Assembly: GCA_002384315.1 (NCBI GenBank)
Contig: DGBL01000021.1
Span: 1-14,904, forward strand
Origin: Micrococcaceae bacterium UBA4005
GTDB lineage: Bacteria > Actinomycetota > Actinomycetes > Actinomycetales > Micrococcaceae
Direction: 5' to 3'
DNA length: 14,904 nt
Positions 7,772 to 14,902 of this stretch are shown here, one piece after another; position 1 is the first letter of the stretch; every line of letters begins with the position of its first letter. A program made the position numbers and the translations under genes. The notes below the pieces were generated by a model. That model did no database searches, was not told the DNA's origin, and saw only the letters and a list, made by a program, of their open reading frames with translations.

Positions 7772-8170
7772 TCAGGAGAGCGGAGGCTTCACGGCGACCA
7801 CCGGCACCTCAGCTTCCATGAGGATCCGCTGCGCGGTACTTCCGAGGATGAATTTGCCCATGGCCGAACGGCGCCGTGTGCCAATGACGATCATGCGGGC
7901 TTCGTGCCGTTCGGCCGCCTCCAGTACCTCTTCCTCCACATCCCTGCCGCGGATGGGCTGTTCCAGCTCCACTTTCACCCCGGCATCCTCCGCAATCTTT
8001 CGCACTGTGGCCAACTGCTCGGAGGAGGCAAGGTGAGGGTCCCCCAGGGCGGCACCCTTGGAAGAATTGACGACGACGAGGGCGCAGGAATGGGCAATAG
8101 CCTCCTGCAAGGCAAAGGAGAGCGCCGCATCGGCTGCGGCATTGGCGGTATAGGCAAGAAGGATAGTCAT
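7772..8170 (-). CDS. Universal stress protein (UspA family), single domain
   Basis: A 132-residue alpha/beta protein of the Usp fold, cytoplasmic. The N-terminus TILLAYTANAAADAAL is the first strand with the conserved small turn. MIVIGTRRRSAMGKFILGSTAQRIL at 93-117 corresponds to the ATP-binding loop G-2x-G-9x-G-S, and VPVVAVKP is the last strand. The second glycine of that loop is replaced by Arg (R100), so ATP binding may be altered. I start it at the ATG at 8170, with AAAGG about 8 bases upstream. A longer in-frame reading to a TTG at 8269 would run through site B and has no homology. It is divergent from the dehydrogenase at 8312 and lies 82 bp upstream of the flavoprotein on the same strand, with site A between. 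Its role within a catabolic module is unknown. Confidence 0.9.
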   Translation of the reverse strand: MTILLAYTANAAADAALSFALQEAIAHSCALVVVNSSKGAALGDPHLASSEQLATVRKIAEDAGVKVELEQPIRGRDVEEEVLEAAERHEARMIVIGTRRRSAMGKFILGSTAQRILMEAEVPVVAVKPPLS

Positions 8171-8250
8171 CACATGGCCTTTCGACGATTGGAAAAACTG
8201 CGCAGAAGGTACGGCTCGACGCCGCGCGTCACGCAGCGACAGACGAGAGA

Positions 8251-8270
8251 TGTATACACTGGTACACAAT
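8251..8270. promoter_or_regulatory. Candidate GntR operator (site B) in the divergent Usp/dehydrogenase region
   Basis: The element starts TGTATACACTGGTACACA and matches site A at 16 of 20 positions. It is an imperfect inverted repeat (TGTAT against ATACA-like TACACA). It lies 81 bp upstream of the stress-protein ATG (8170) and 42 bp upstream of the dehydrogenase ATG (8312), so one bound regulator could control both directions. The remaining bases of the 141-bp gap hold the two ribosome sites and nothing else I recognise. Confidence 0.6.
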
Positions 8271-8311
8271 AATGATCGGCTGCATCACCCACCTCTCCCA
8301 GGAGCACCCCC

Positions 8312-9451
8312 ATGACCGCTGCGTCCGCCTCGTCCACGAACGCCAGGGGGGAAACCCATGCAGGGGAAACCAGTCTCCGACTGTGTGTCATCCCGGGCGA
8401 CGGCATCGGACCGGAACTTGTCGACAGCGCCCTCACGGTATTGACGGCAGCCTGCTCTGCGGCGGGCATTTCGCTTCACATCACCGAGGAACAGGCCGGT
8501 GCCGAAACCTTCCGGAAGCACGGCGAAGCACTGCTTCCGGGCGCACTCAACCGGTTGCGCGCGGCCGACGCCGTCCTGAAGGGGCCCGTCGGGCTCCCGG
8601 AGGTGCGCGCATCGGACGGGACCGAGGCTGGACTGCTGGGCGGGCTGCTGCGCAACGGCCTGGATACGTTCGCCAATGTGCGGCCGATCCGCTTGCGACC
8701 GGGCATCGAGTCGGCACTCCGGCGCGGGCCGGGTTCGATCGACTACGTGATCGTGCGGGAAAATACCGAAGGCCTGTACCTCTCGCGTGGAGCCGGTGTG
8801 AGGAACCACCATGCGGCATCGGACCAGTTGCTCGTCACCCGCGCGGGAACGGAGCGGATTGTGCGTTTTGCGTTCGATCTCGCCCGGCAACGCGGCGGAG
8901 GACTCCGCGACGGTGTGCGACGGGTAACTTGCGTGGACAAAAGCAACGTCCTGCGCAGCTTCGCCTTCTTCCGCGGCATCTTCGACGAGGTGGCCGCCGA
9001 GTACCCGGACGTCGCGGCGGACCATATCTATGCTGATGCCGCCGCCCATGCCCTGGTGGTCGAGCCGGAGCGCTTCGATGTTCTGGTGATGGAGAACTTC
9101 CTGGGCGACATCCTCAGCGATCTGGGCGCCGCGACAGTGGGCGGGCTGGGCATGTGTCCTTCCGGGAACATCGGGGCGCAGAGCGCCTACTTCGAGCCCA
9201 TCCACGGCAGCGCGCCGTCGCTGAAGGGCCGGGACCTGGCCAATCCGCTCTCGCAGATCCTCAGCAGTGCACTGCTGCTGCGCCACTGCGGTTACCCCGC
9301 GGCGGCATCCTCCATTGAGCTCGCGGTGGAGCTCGCCTTGACGGACGGACGGCTCCGAATTCTCCCCACGGGAAGCCCCCACCGGGGCACCATCGCCGCG
9401 ACTGCCGCAATCCTGGACGGGCTCGACGTCAGTCAAGTTGGCGGCAGCTAG
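8312..9451 (+). CDS. Isocitrate/isopropylmalate/tartrate-family dehydrogenase
   Basis: A 379-residue beta-decarboxylating dehydrogenase that oxidises a 2-hydroxy acid bearing a neighbouring carboxyl group with NAD(P), using Mg2+ or Mn2+. It has VIPGDGIGPE at 27-36, LKGPVG at 89-94, substrate-carboxylate arginines in NVRPIRLRPG (R124, R127 or R129), and R149 in VRENTEG. The catalytic Lys is K210 (VDKSN). Metal-binding acids are D242 (YADAAA), D266 and D270 (GDILSD). HGSAPSLKG at 298-306 is the nicotinamide/adenine-binding loop. The RENTEG motif fits IDH, tartrate or homoisocitrate enzymes better than leucine-pathway LeuB (RELTGG). With no leu genes nearby, a catabolic role is more likely. About 20 extra N-terminal residues precede the first strand. 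AGGAG at 8300-8304 sets the ATG. Monocistronic; site B is 42 bp upstream. Confidence 0.88.
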   Translation: MTAASASSTNARGETHAGETSLRLCVIPGDGIGPELVDSALTVLTAACSAAGISLHITEEQAGAETFRKHGEALLPGALNRLRAADAVLKGPVGLPEVRASDGTEAGLLGGLLRNGLDTFANVRPIRLRPGIESALRRGPGSIDYVIVRENTEGLYLSRGAGVRNHHAASDQLLVTRAGTERIVRFAFDLARQRGGGLRDGVRRVTCVDKSNVLRSFAFFRGIFDEVAAEYPDVAADHIYADAAAHALVVEPERFDVLVMENFLGDILSDLGAATVGGLGMCPSGNIGAQSAYFEPIHGSAPSLKGRDLANPLSQILSSALLLRHCGYPAAASSIELAVELALTDGRLRILPTGSPHRGTIAATAAILDGLDVSQVGGS

Positions 9452-9473
9452 GTTGCCAGCAGAAACACGGCCC

Positions 9474-9513
9474 GGAACCGGCAATCGTGGCGGCGTCATT
9501 GCCGCCGGGTTCC
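9474..9513. terminator. Bulged hairpin between convergent genes, possible bidirectional terminator
   Basis: GGAACCGGCAAT (9474-9485) pairs with ATTGCC (9498-9503) and GGTTCC (9508-9513), giving a 12-bp stem with a 4-base GCCG bulge and a 12-base loop. An alternative inner stem is GGCGGC/GCCGCC. It lies 22 bp after the dehydrogenase stop (9451) and overlaps the last codons of the convergent hydroxyacid dehydrogenase. No clear T-run follows on either strand, so termination is plausible but unproven. Confidence 0.4.
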
Positions 9514-10500
9514 TCCGGCGGCGGAGGTCGAACCTCCCACCTCCGGGGTCAATAGCTCGTCGGCACCCAGCGTTCCCTCGAGAAAACCGGCGAGTTGGTC
9601 CGCTGCGATCTGCGCGAATTCGGTCAGAACTTCTTCAACTGTCCATCCCAGGTGCGGCGTCATCACCACATTAGGCAGTGACCGCAGCGGCGAATCCGCA
9701 GGCAAGGGCTCCTCGCTAAACACGTCAAGCCCTGCAGCAGAGAGCGCCCCGGAGGCGAGCGCCGTGCACAGCGCCGCCTCATCGACGATCGCCCCGCGTG
9801 AAGTATTGATCAGCACCGAACCTTCCCGCATCGATGCGAGACGTCCTGCATCGATCAGCCCCATGGACTGCGCGCTGAGCTTCAGATGGATGCTCACGAC
9901 GTCGCTGGCTGCGAGAAGATCATCCAAATCCAGCCTCAGGACGTCGTCATCTTCCTGCTGTTCATCGCGCCGCCAGGCGACAACATCCATCCCGTAGGCC
10001 CGCCCGATGCGGGCCACGTTCCGCCCGTGCCGACCATACCCGAGGATGCCCAGCGTCCGGCCGCTTAATGTCCGGCCGAGGAACGGCTGCCACCGCCCGT
10101 CCCGCATGGACTGGTGTGCTGCGGGCAGGTGGCGCAGCGCCGCAACCATCAGCGCGAAGGTAAGTTCCGGCACCGCCGCACGGGGCCCTACCGCCCGGCG
10201 CCCGAGGGCCACAGCGATGCCGCGGGAAGCGGCAGCCTGCCCGTCAAGGTGATAGGCGTGCCCGCCGGTTTGCAGGATTAACTTGAGCATCGGGAACCGC
10301 GCGAGGATCGCAGCGTCCAGTGCGGTGCGCTCCCTGATGGCCATGATGACCTCGACTCCGGAAAGCTCCTCGTCGGAGAGCGTGTCCAGTGGTTCCACCA
10401 GGACGCGTACCTCCGCCAGCGAGCGCATCCTTTCCACGCCTTCCGAGCGCGCCACGATGCCTTCCCAGTCGTCGAGGATGAGTACCGATAACCTGCTCAC
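9496..10500 (-). CDS. D-2-hydroxyacid dehydrogenase family protein
   Basis: A 334-residue NAD(P)-dependent dehydrogenase interconverting 2-oxo acids and D-2-hydroxy acids. The substrate domain occupies about 1-110 and the Rossmann domain about 110-290. LGYGRHGRNVARIG has GxGxxG at 154-159. The catalytic set is R235 (NTSRGAIVDE), E264 (FSEEPLP) and H283 (TPHLGWT). The residue after strand 2 is basic (VVAWRR, R177) rather than acidic, so NADP(H) use is likely. TGGHAYHLD replaces the common TG-x-G-x-D-N-ID loop. The GTG start overlaps the TcuA-like stop by 4 bases (GTGA), with only a weak GTGGGA upstream, so translation is probably coupled. A low-complexity tail (GGSTSAAGGTRRQ) ends the protein and overlaps the candidate terminator. 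The position suggests it acts on a hydroxy- or oxo-acid intermediate of the transported compound. Confidence 0.9.
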   Translation of the reverse strand: MSRLSVLILDDWEGIVARSEGVERMRSLAEVRVLVEPLDTLSDEELSGVEVIMAIRERTALDAAILARFPMLKLILQTGGHAYHLDGQAAASRGIAVALGRRAVGPRAAVPELTFALMVAALRHLPAAHQSMRDGRWQPFLGRTLSGRTLGILGYGRHGRNVARIGRAYGMDVVAWRRDEQQEDDDVLRLDLDDLLAASDVVSIHLKLSAQSMGLIDAGRLASMREGSVLINTSRGAIVDEAALCTALASGALSAAGLDVFSEEPLPADSPLRSLPNVVMTPHLGWTVEEVLTEFAQIAADQLAGFLEGTLGADELLTPEVGGSTSAAGGTRRQ

Positions 10501-12029
10501 GGTGTTCCCACCGCACCCGCCAGCGCCTCCTCTGCGGCTCCTTCACCGGCCAGACGGCCGAAGACCGCGCCCCGTGTCAGCCCTGCTCCGGCCGGATAAT
10601 TGTGGTAGAAAAAACCGCCCGTCAGCTCGCCGGTCGCATGCAGGCCGGGCATCACCCGGTGGGCGGTGTCCAACACGCGGGCTGAATCGTCGACCGCGAG
10701 TCCCCCGTACGTGAAGGTAATTCCGCAGGTGACAGGGTAAGCGACGAAGGGCGGGCTATCGATGCGCTGTGCCCAGTGTGATTTCGGCGGCTGCCCCGGG
10801 GGCCGGGCGCTCAGCCCGTCCTTGCTGAACGGGTCGAACCGCCCGCCACCGCATGAAGCGTTGAAGATATCAACGGTATCCGCCAGCTTGCCCGCATCGA
10901 CCTCCAAAAGCGCAGCCAGGGTAGCCAGATCCTCGGCCACTACCGGGCTCCCAGTGGAATATCTGGGCTCCAGGAGGTGGGAGGTTTTGGCGTCAAAAAG
11001 CTGGAAAGCCCAAGCCCCCGGCTGTGCGCGGATGGCTTCGCCGGTTTTGGCGTAGGTGAGCCACACTTCGTTTTCACCCTCGTCGACAAACCGTTCCGCG
11101 GCGGAATTCAGCAGCAGGGCGTACGGGTAGCTGTAGCGGCTCATCTTGTCGGTCAGCCGGAGATCCCCGACCATAGGTGAATCCGCGTCGAGCGGAACCG
11201 CATGGCACCCGCCCCAGTGCCCCGCGGGCATGGCTCCCGCGCGCATAGCGGCTGCGAGGACGGCGCCCGTATTGTACCGGGTGCCGCGCACTTTGACGAG
11301 GTCCCAGCCTGGGCCAAGCCAGCGTTGGCGCATTTCCGGGTTAGCCTCGAACCCTCCTGCCGCCAGCACCGTGACAGCCCGAATGGCGTGGTGGCTTTCT
11401 GCTCGCTGGATGAGGACGCCCCGGCAGGTGGAGCCCTCCATCAGGAGGTCGGAGACCGGTGAGCGATACCAGACATCGATCCCTGCGCGTTCGACGGCGG
11501 CGAAGAGATCGCTCATGAGTCCCACGCCTTCGCCAGCGGCCCGCAAAGCGCCACCAGCCGGAAGGGTGTATCGCTCTTCAGCGCTGATATTCTCCGGGTC
11601 GATGAGCTTGCCGACACTCAGCTCCCAGCGGACGCCGTGGGCTGCCATCCACCGAACCGTCTCGAACGATTCATCGATGACGCGCCGGGTGAGCTGCGAA
11701 TCGTTGCGGCTCCGACTCGAGGCGTTGTATTCCGCCGCGTACTGCTCGGCCGGGTACGGGTCGACCCGCACCCGGTCTTTCCATTGCGCGGACTCCGCGG
11801 TGACGAGACCGAGAAGGGACTCAAGCCCGTCGTGGGCGCAGCGGAAGATCCCGCCGCTGAAACGGCTGTTTCCCCCGCGCTCCTCGCGCGGGGCGGCTTC
11901 CAGGACGAGGACCCGGGCACCGGCGTCGTGCGCGGCGAGCGCGGCAACCAAGCCGGCATTGCCCGCCCCAGCGACGACGACGTCGTACTCGTCATGAATA
12001 ATGCCTGGCCAGGATGCAGCAGTGAGCAT
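10497..12029 (-). CDS. tcuA: FAD-dependent tricarballylate dehydrogenase TcuA-like (paralog 2)
   Basis: A 510-residue flavoprotein. YDVVVAGAGNAGLVAALAAHDAG carries GxGxxG at 21-26, E44 follows in LVLEAAP, and EERGGNSRFSGGIFRCAHDG at 50-69 strongly resembles the FAD/substrate region of TcuA (RGGNS, RC-HD). VLAAGGFEANPEMRQRW, KVRGTRYNTG, CGITFTYGGLAVD, GLHATGELTGGFFYHNYPAGAGLTRG and VFGRLAG complete the family pattern. It would oxidise a saturated tri- or dicarboxylate to its alkene; TcuA itself makes cis-aconitate from tricarballylate. It shares long matching blocks with the flavoprotein at 6196-7689, yet the two differ throughout, so the split is old. The ATG is 2 bases after the TctAB stop, and AGGAG lies inside the end of TctAB. 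The gene sits between transporter and dehydrogenase, which links it to the transported substrate. No TcuB partner is visible. Confidence 0.88.
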   Translation of the reverse strand: MLTAASWPGIIHDEYDVVVAGAGNAGLVAALAAHDAGARVLVLEAAPREERGGNSRFSGGIFRCAHDGLESLLGLVTAESAQWKDRVRVDPYPAEQYAAEYNASSRSRNDSQLTRRVIDESFETVRWMAAHGVRWELSVGKLIDPENISAEERYTLPAGGALRAAGEGVGLMSDLFAAVERAGIDVWYRSPVSDLLMEGSTCRGVLIQRAESHHAIRAVTVLAAGGFEANPEMRQRWLGPGWDLVKVRGTRYNTGAVLAAAMRAGAMPAGHWGGCHAVPLDADSPMVGDLRLTDKMSRYSYPYALLLNSAAERFVDEGENEVWLTYAKTGEAIRAQPGAWAFQLFDAKTSHLLEPRYSTGSPVVAEDLATLAALLEVDAGKLADTVDIFNASCGGGRFDPFSKDGLSARPPGQPPKSHWAQRIDSPPFVAYPVTCGITFTYGGLAVDDSARVLDTAHRVMPGLHATGELTGGFFYHNYPAGAGLTRGAVFGRLAGEGAAEEALAGAVGTP

Positions 12030-12031
12030 AG

Positions 12032-14008
12032 TCAGACTCCTAGATTGATATAGCCGAAGGGCAGGACGACGCCGAGGAACTCACGCATGAGCAGCAGCAC
12101 CCCGATGACCGCCATCGTGTAGAGAACGATGGTCCGCCATCGTGCGTTGGCTACCTTCCACAGGAAAAGCGGAATGTAAATCGCCACGCAGACCACAAGC
12201 CCAACGCCGTAGGTGAGAGCAATGAACAGCACCAGCCAAAGGGTGGAGAGTCCGGCGATCCTCAGTTGGTTATTCCAGGCCGACAGCTCCGCCCCATCCA
12301 GCGGACCTTCCCTGCGCAACTGTCGTACATCGGCGGCCACCGCCGCAATGGACAGGACGACGCCAAGGGAACTGGCGATATTCGGCAACAGTCTGGCGGC
12401 GTCAGAGAAGGACTGCGCCAGGATCAGCGCAACCGCAAAGACAATCACGAACGCGATGGAAACTACCAGCCGCCAGCGATTGGAAATCGGCTCCACATTC
12501 AAAGCCTCCTCACCCTCCAGCCCACCGTCTTCCGCTGGTGCCGACCGGAGTGCGCGGACGCCAGCATAGACCAGCGGCGCGATAAGGATCGCTAACATGA
12601 TGAGCACGCCGGGGCGCAGTAACCACTCGGCCGGTTCGTACAGATTCGCGGTGAGGTAGTAATAGCGTTCCAGCGGAATGCTCAGCACGAACCCGATCAG
12701 GAACGGCGCGCGGGGGATATTGAAGGTCTTCATGAGCCAGCCCAGCAGTCCGAGCGCGAGCATCACCGGGAAAATCTCGAGCTGCTGCGAGTCCTGGAAG
12801 CCGCTCATGAAGAGGATGGGGATCAGCCCTGCGGCGAGCAGCGGGAAGCGCACAAACGCGAGTTTCGATAGTGGCTTGGCCATGAGGAAGCACAGAATCG
12901 AACCAATCACGCTGGCGAAGGCGAAGGACCAGATGATCACGTAGATCACGTCGAGGTGGTTAGTGATCATCCGGGGACCCGGCTCAATGCCGTAGATCAG
13001 CAGTGCTCCGAGCAGCAGCGCGGCAGGCGCTCCGCCGGGGATACCGAACAGCAGTGTGGGAATCAGGTCTCCGGCTTCGACGGCGTTATTGGCGCTCTCC
13101 GGGGCGATAATGCCACGCGGGTCCCCCTTGCCGAACTTTTTACGGTCCTTTCCTTTCGCCGTCGCCTGGGCCTGCCCGTATGCCATCCACGTGCCCGCGG
13201 TGGCACCGACTCCCGGCAGCACCCCGGCCCAGATTCCAATTAGCCCGCCCCGCAGCACATGAGTCCAGTGCCGCATGACGTCACTGATCCCCTCGCGCCA
13301 TCCGCTACCCAGAGCCGCGACGCTGGAGACCGCTGTGCGCCGGGCCACCAGTGCGATCACCTCGGCAATACCGAAAATGCCAAGGGCTACCGCGACCAGA
13401 TCCAGTCCCTCGGTCAGGAACAAGGAGCCGAAAGTGTAGCGGTAGTCGGGCGACGCCGGCGCTGCACCGATCTGTCCCAGCAGGACCCCGAAGGTTCCCG
13501 CGAGGACGCCCTTGAGCAGGTTCCCCTTCGACAGAAGCGCGGTCAGGGAGATGCCAAGGACCGTCAGCATGAAAATTTCCGGGGATCCGAAGGCCAACAC
13601 CATCGGCCGGGCCAGCGGGATGGCAACAGTGAGGCCTATAGCTCCCAGCACGCCACCGAGCATTGAGGAGAGGAAAGCGATGGACAGAGCTCGCGCCGCC
13701 TTGCCCTGCTTTGCCATTTCGTGCCCGTCCAGCAGGAGCACCGAGGCCGAGGCGGAGCCCGGTATGCCGATCAGGACAGAGGCGATGGTGTCCGAGCTGT
13801 GCACGACGGCGACGGCCCCGATGAGCAGGGCCATGGCCTGCGTCGGTTCCAGTACAAAGATGAACGGGAGCAGGATCGCTACAGCTGCGGTCCCGCCAAG
13901 GCCTGGAATCACGCCAACGATCAACCCCGCGAGAACTCCCAGGAAGAGGAAGAGGAACGTCGAGGGGTCCAGGAATGACCCAAGTGCGGTAGTGGCTGCA
14001 TCCCACAT
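12032..14008 (-). CDS. tctA: Tripartite tricarboxylate transporter permease, TctA-TctB fusion
   Basis: A 658-residue integral membrane protein. Residues 1-490 are the large TctA subunit, with GVIPGLGGTAA (32-42) and GIPGSASASVLLLDGHEMA (81-99), and the second-half repeats GVLPGVGATAG (262-272) and GIPGGAPAALLLGAL (322-336). After an acidic linker (PAEDGGLEGEE, 491-501) residues about 511-658 hold four hydrophobic segments, the size and pattern of the small TctB subunit. TctA alone is about 500 residues and TctB about 150, normally separate genes, so this is a fusion. With the periplasmic-type binding protein TctC it takes up carboxylates using an ion gradient. It lies 87 bp after tctC and 2 bp before the TcuA-like gene. 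AAAGGA precedes the ATG. The substrate is a carboxylate by family; citrate or tricarballylate are guesses. Confidence 0.92.
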   Translation of the reverse strand: MWDAATTALGSFLDPSTFLFLFLGVLAGLIVGVIPGLGGTAAVAILLPFIFVLEPTQAMALLIGAVAVVHSSDTIASVLIGIPGSASASVLLLDGHEMAKQGKAARALSIAFLSSMLGGVLGAIGLTVAIPLARPMVLAFGSPEIFMLTVLGISLTALLSKGNLLKGVLAGTFGVLLGQIGAAPASPDYRYTFGSLFLTEGLDLVAVALGIFGIAEVIALVARRTAVSSVAALGSGWREGISDVMRHWTHVLRGGLIGIWAGVLPGVGATAGTWMAYGQAQATAKGKDRKKFGKGDPRGIIAPESANNAVEAGDLIPTLLFGIPGGAPAALLLGALLIYGIEPGPRMITNHLDVIYVIIWSFAFASVIGSILCFLMAKPLSKLAFVRFPLLAAGLIPILFMSGFQDSQQLEIFPVMLALGLLGWLMKTFNIPRAPFLIGFVLSIPLERYYYLTANLYEPAEWLLRPGVLIMLAILIAPLVYAGVRALRSAPAEDGGLEGEEALNVEPISNRWRLVVSIAFVIVFAVALILAQSFSDAARLLPNIASSLGVVLSIAAVAADVRQLRREGPLDGAELSAWNNQLRIAGLSTLWLVLFIALTYGVGLVVCVAIYIPLFLWKVANARWRTIVLYTMAVIGVLLLMREFLGVVLPFGYINLGV

Positions 14009-14046
14009 GGGTTGTAGTCCTTTGCTGAGGTGGCGATGGAATGGCA

Positions 14047-14085
14047 GGGGGTAGCGCCGTGCACACTGGGCGCGGCACTACCCCC
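14047..14085. other. Long stem-loop between tctC and tctAB
   Basis: GGGGGTAGCGCCGTGC (14047-14062) pairs with GCGCGGCACTACCCCC (14070-14085), a 16-bp stem with two non-Watson-Crick positions and a 7-base loop. It lies 11 bases after the tctC stop and is not followed by a U-run on the minus strand. In binding-protein transporter operons such hairpins often hold up 3' decay or partly terminate, which would raise TctC over the permease. That role is inference. Confidence 0.6.
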
Positions 14086-14095
14086 GGTCAGGGTA

Positions 14096-14902
14096 TTATT
14101 TGCTTTCGATGACCGTGTCGTAGTCGTTCTTCAGCATCTCCACCGTGTACTGCCGGACTTCGGCCGGAATCTGGAATGCCGCCGCGAGATCTTCCTCGGC
14201 GACATCACCGGCCACCAGCGGATAGCCTCCCAGCACATCCTCGCTCGAGCTGACGAAGTCCTCGTCCTCGGCAATCTTTGTGGCGGCCGCACGGAACGCC
14301 TCCACAACAGCCTCCGGAGTGCCTTCGTTCGCCCAGATTCCCTTCTGGTACAAGTACCCGGGAACAAGGAACGCGCGGTACGCATCATAGGCTTCGCCAC
14401 TTGGCGCCTCCCCGTTGACTTCCTCATAGACTTCCTCGAGGGTCGGCAGCTCCGGCAACGCCGGATCGCGGACGATTTCACCGTCTTTCAGCACTCCGAA
14501 GGAAAACAGAGGGACGGCTTTGCCCTCTTCGACCATGGGCTCGACCTGGGTCTTGTAGGCGGACGTTGTCTGGTAGTCGAGGTTGACTTCGCCGCGTTCG
14601 AGCGCCAGCCGGGCTGGCCCGCGGCCCTCGAATCCGAAGGTTGCGTCGATGCTGATCCCGAGCACGTCCATGGCCTGAAGCAGTGTCAGATCGAGGCCGG
14701 TCGCGCTGATCCCTCCGTAGACGAGCGTTTCGTCGAAGTCCGCGAGATCTCCGACGCTCTCGATTCCTGTGCTGGAGGATACATAGACCACCCCGCCGGT
14801 GCCGTTGAGCATCAGTGGGCGCATCTTCGCAAAATCGAATTGCACCTCCGGCTGCCCCAGGAGCGCCTGGAAGTACGTCGTCCCGGACGTGACGAGGAGT
14901 GA
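14096..14902 (-). CDS. tctC: TctC-type tripartite tricarboxylate transporter substrate-binding protein (partial)
   Basis: The last 268 residues of an extracytoplasmic binding protein; the frame stays open to the right window edge, so the start, signal peptide and roughly the first 60-70 residues are missing. TctC proteins are about 320-340 residues. Visible are ALLGQPEVQFDFAKMRPL, GGVVYVSSSTGIESVGDLADF, YGGISATGLDLTLLQAMDVLGI and FGFEGRGPARLALERGEVNLDYQTTSAY, the normal order of the TctC fold, then a second domain ending in NDYDTVIESK. It delivers a carboxylate to the TctAB permease encoded 87 bp downstream on the same strand. The many Asp/Glu residues in the second half are ordinary for an actinobacterial secreted lipoprotein. 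The operon promoter lies outside the window. The GTG at 14845 is internal and not the start, as matching sequence continues upstream. Confidence 0.88.
   Translation of the reverse strand, partial: SLLVTSGTTYFQALLGQPEVQFDFAKMRPLMLNGTGGVVYVSSSTGIESVGDLADFDETLVYGGISATGLDLTLLQAMDVLGISIDATFGFEGRGPARLALERGEVNLDYQTTSAYKTQVEPMVEEGKAVPLFSFGVLKDGEIVRDPALPELPTLEEVYEEVNGEAPSGEAYDAYRAFLVPGYLYQKGIWANEGTPEAVVEAFRAAATKIAEDEDFVSSSEDVLGGYPLVAGDVAEEDLAAAFQIPAEVRQYTVEMLKNDYDTVIESK

Noticed and set aside
7138..7821. Open frame on the + strand crossing the A+T-rich gap before the TcuA-like gene
   Set aside because: It is antisense to the flavoprotein and the stress protein, and passes through the palindromic operator region without any protein motif.
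8171..8269. N-terminal extension of the universal stress protein to a TTG
   Set aside because: It would translate through site B, has no homology to the Usp fold, and the ATG at 8170 has a good AAAGG ribosome site.
11146..11997. Open frame on the + strand opposite the second flavoprotein
   Set aside because: The translation is Ser/Arg/Pro-rich with no recognisable motif; it is a shadow of the TcuA-like gene.
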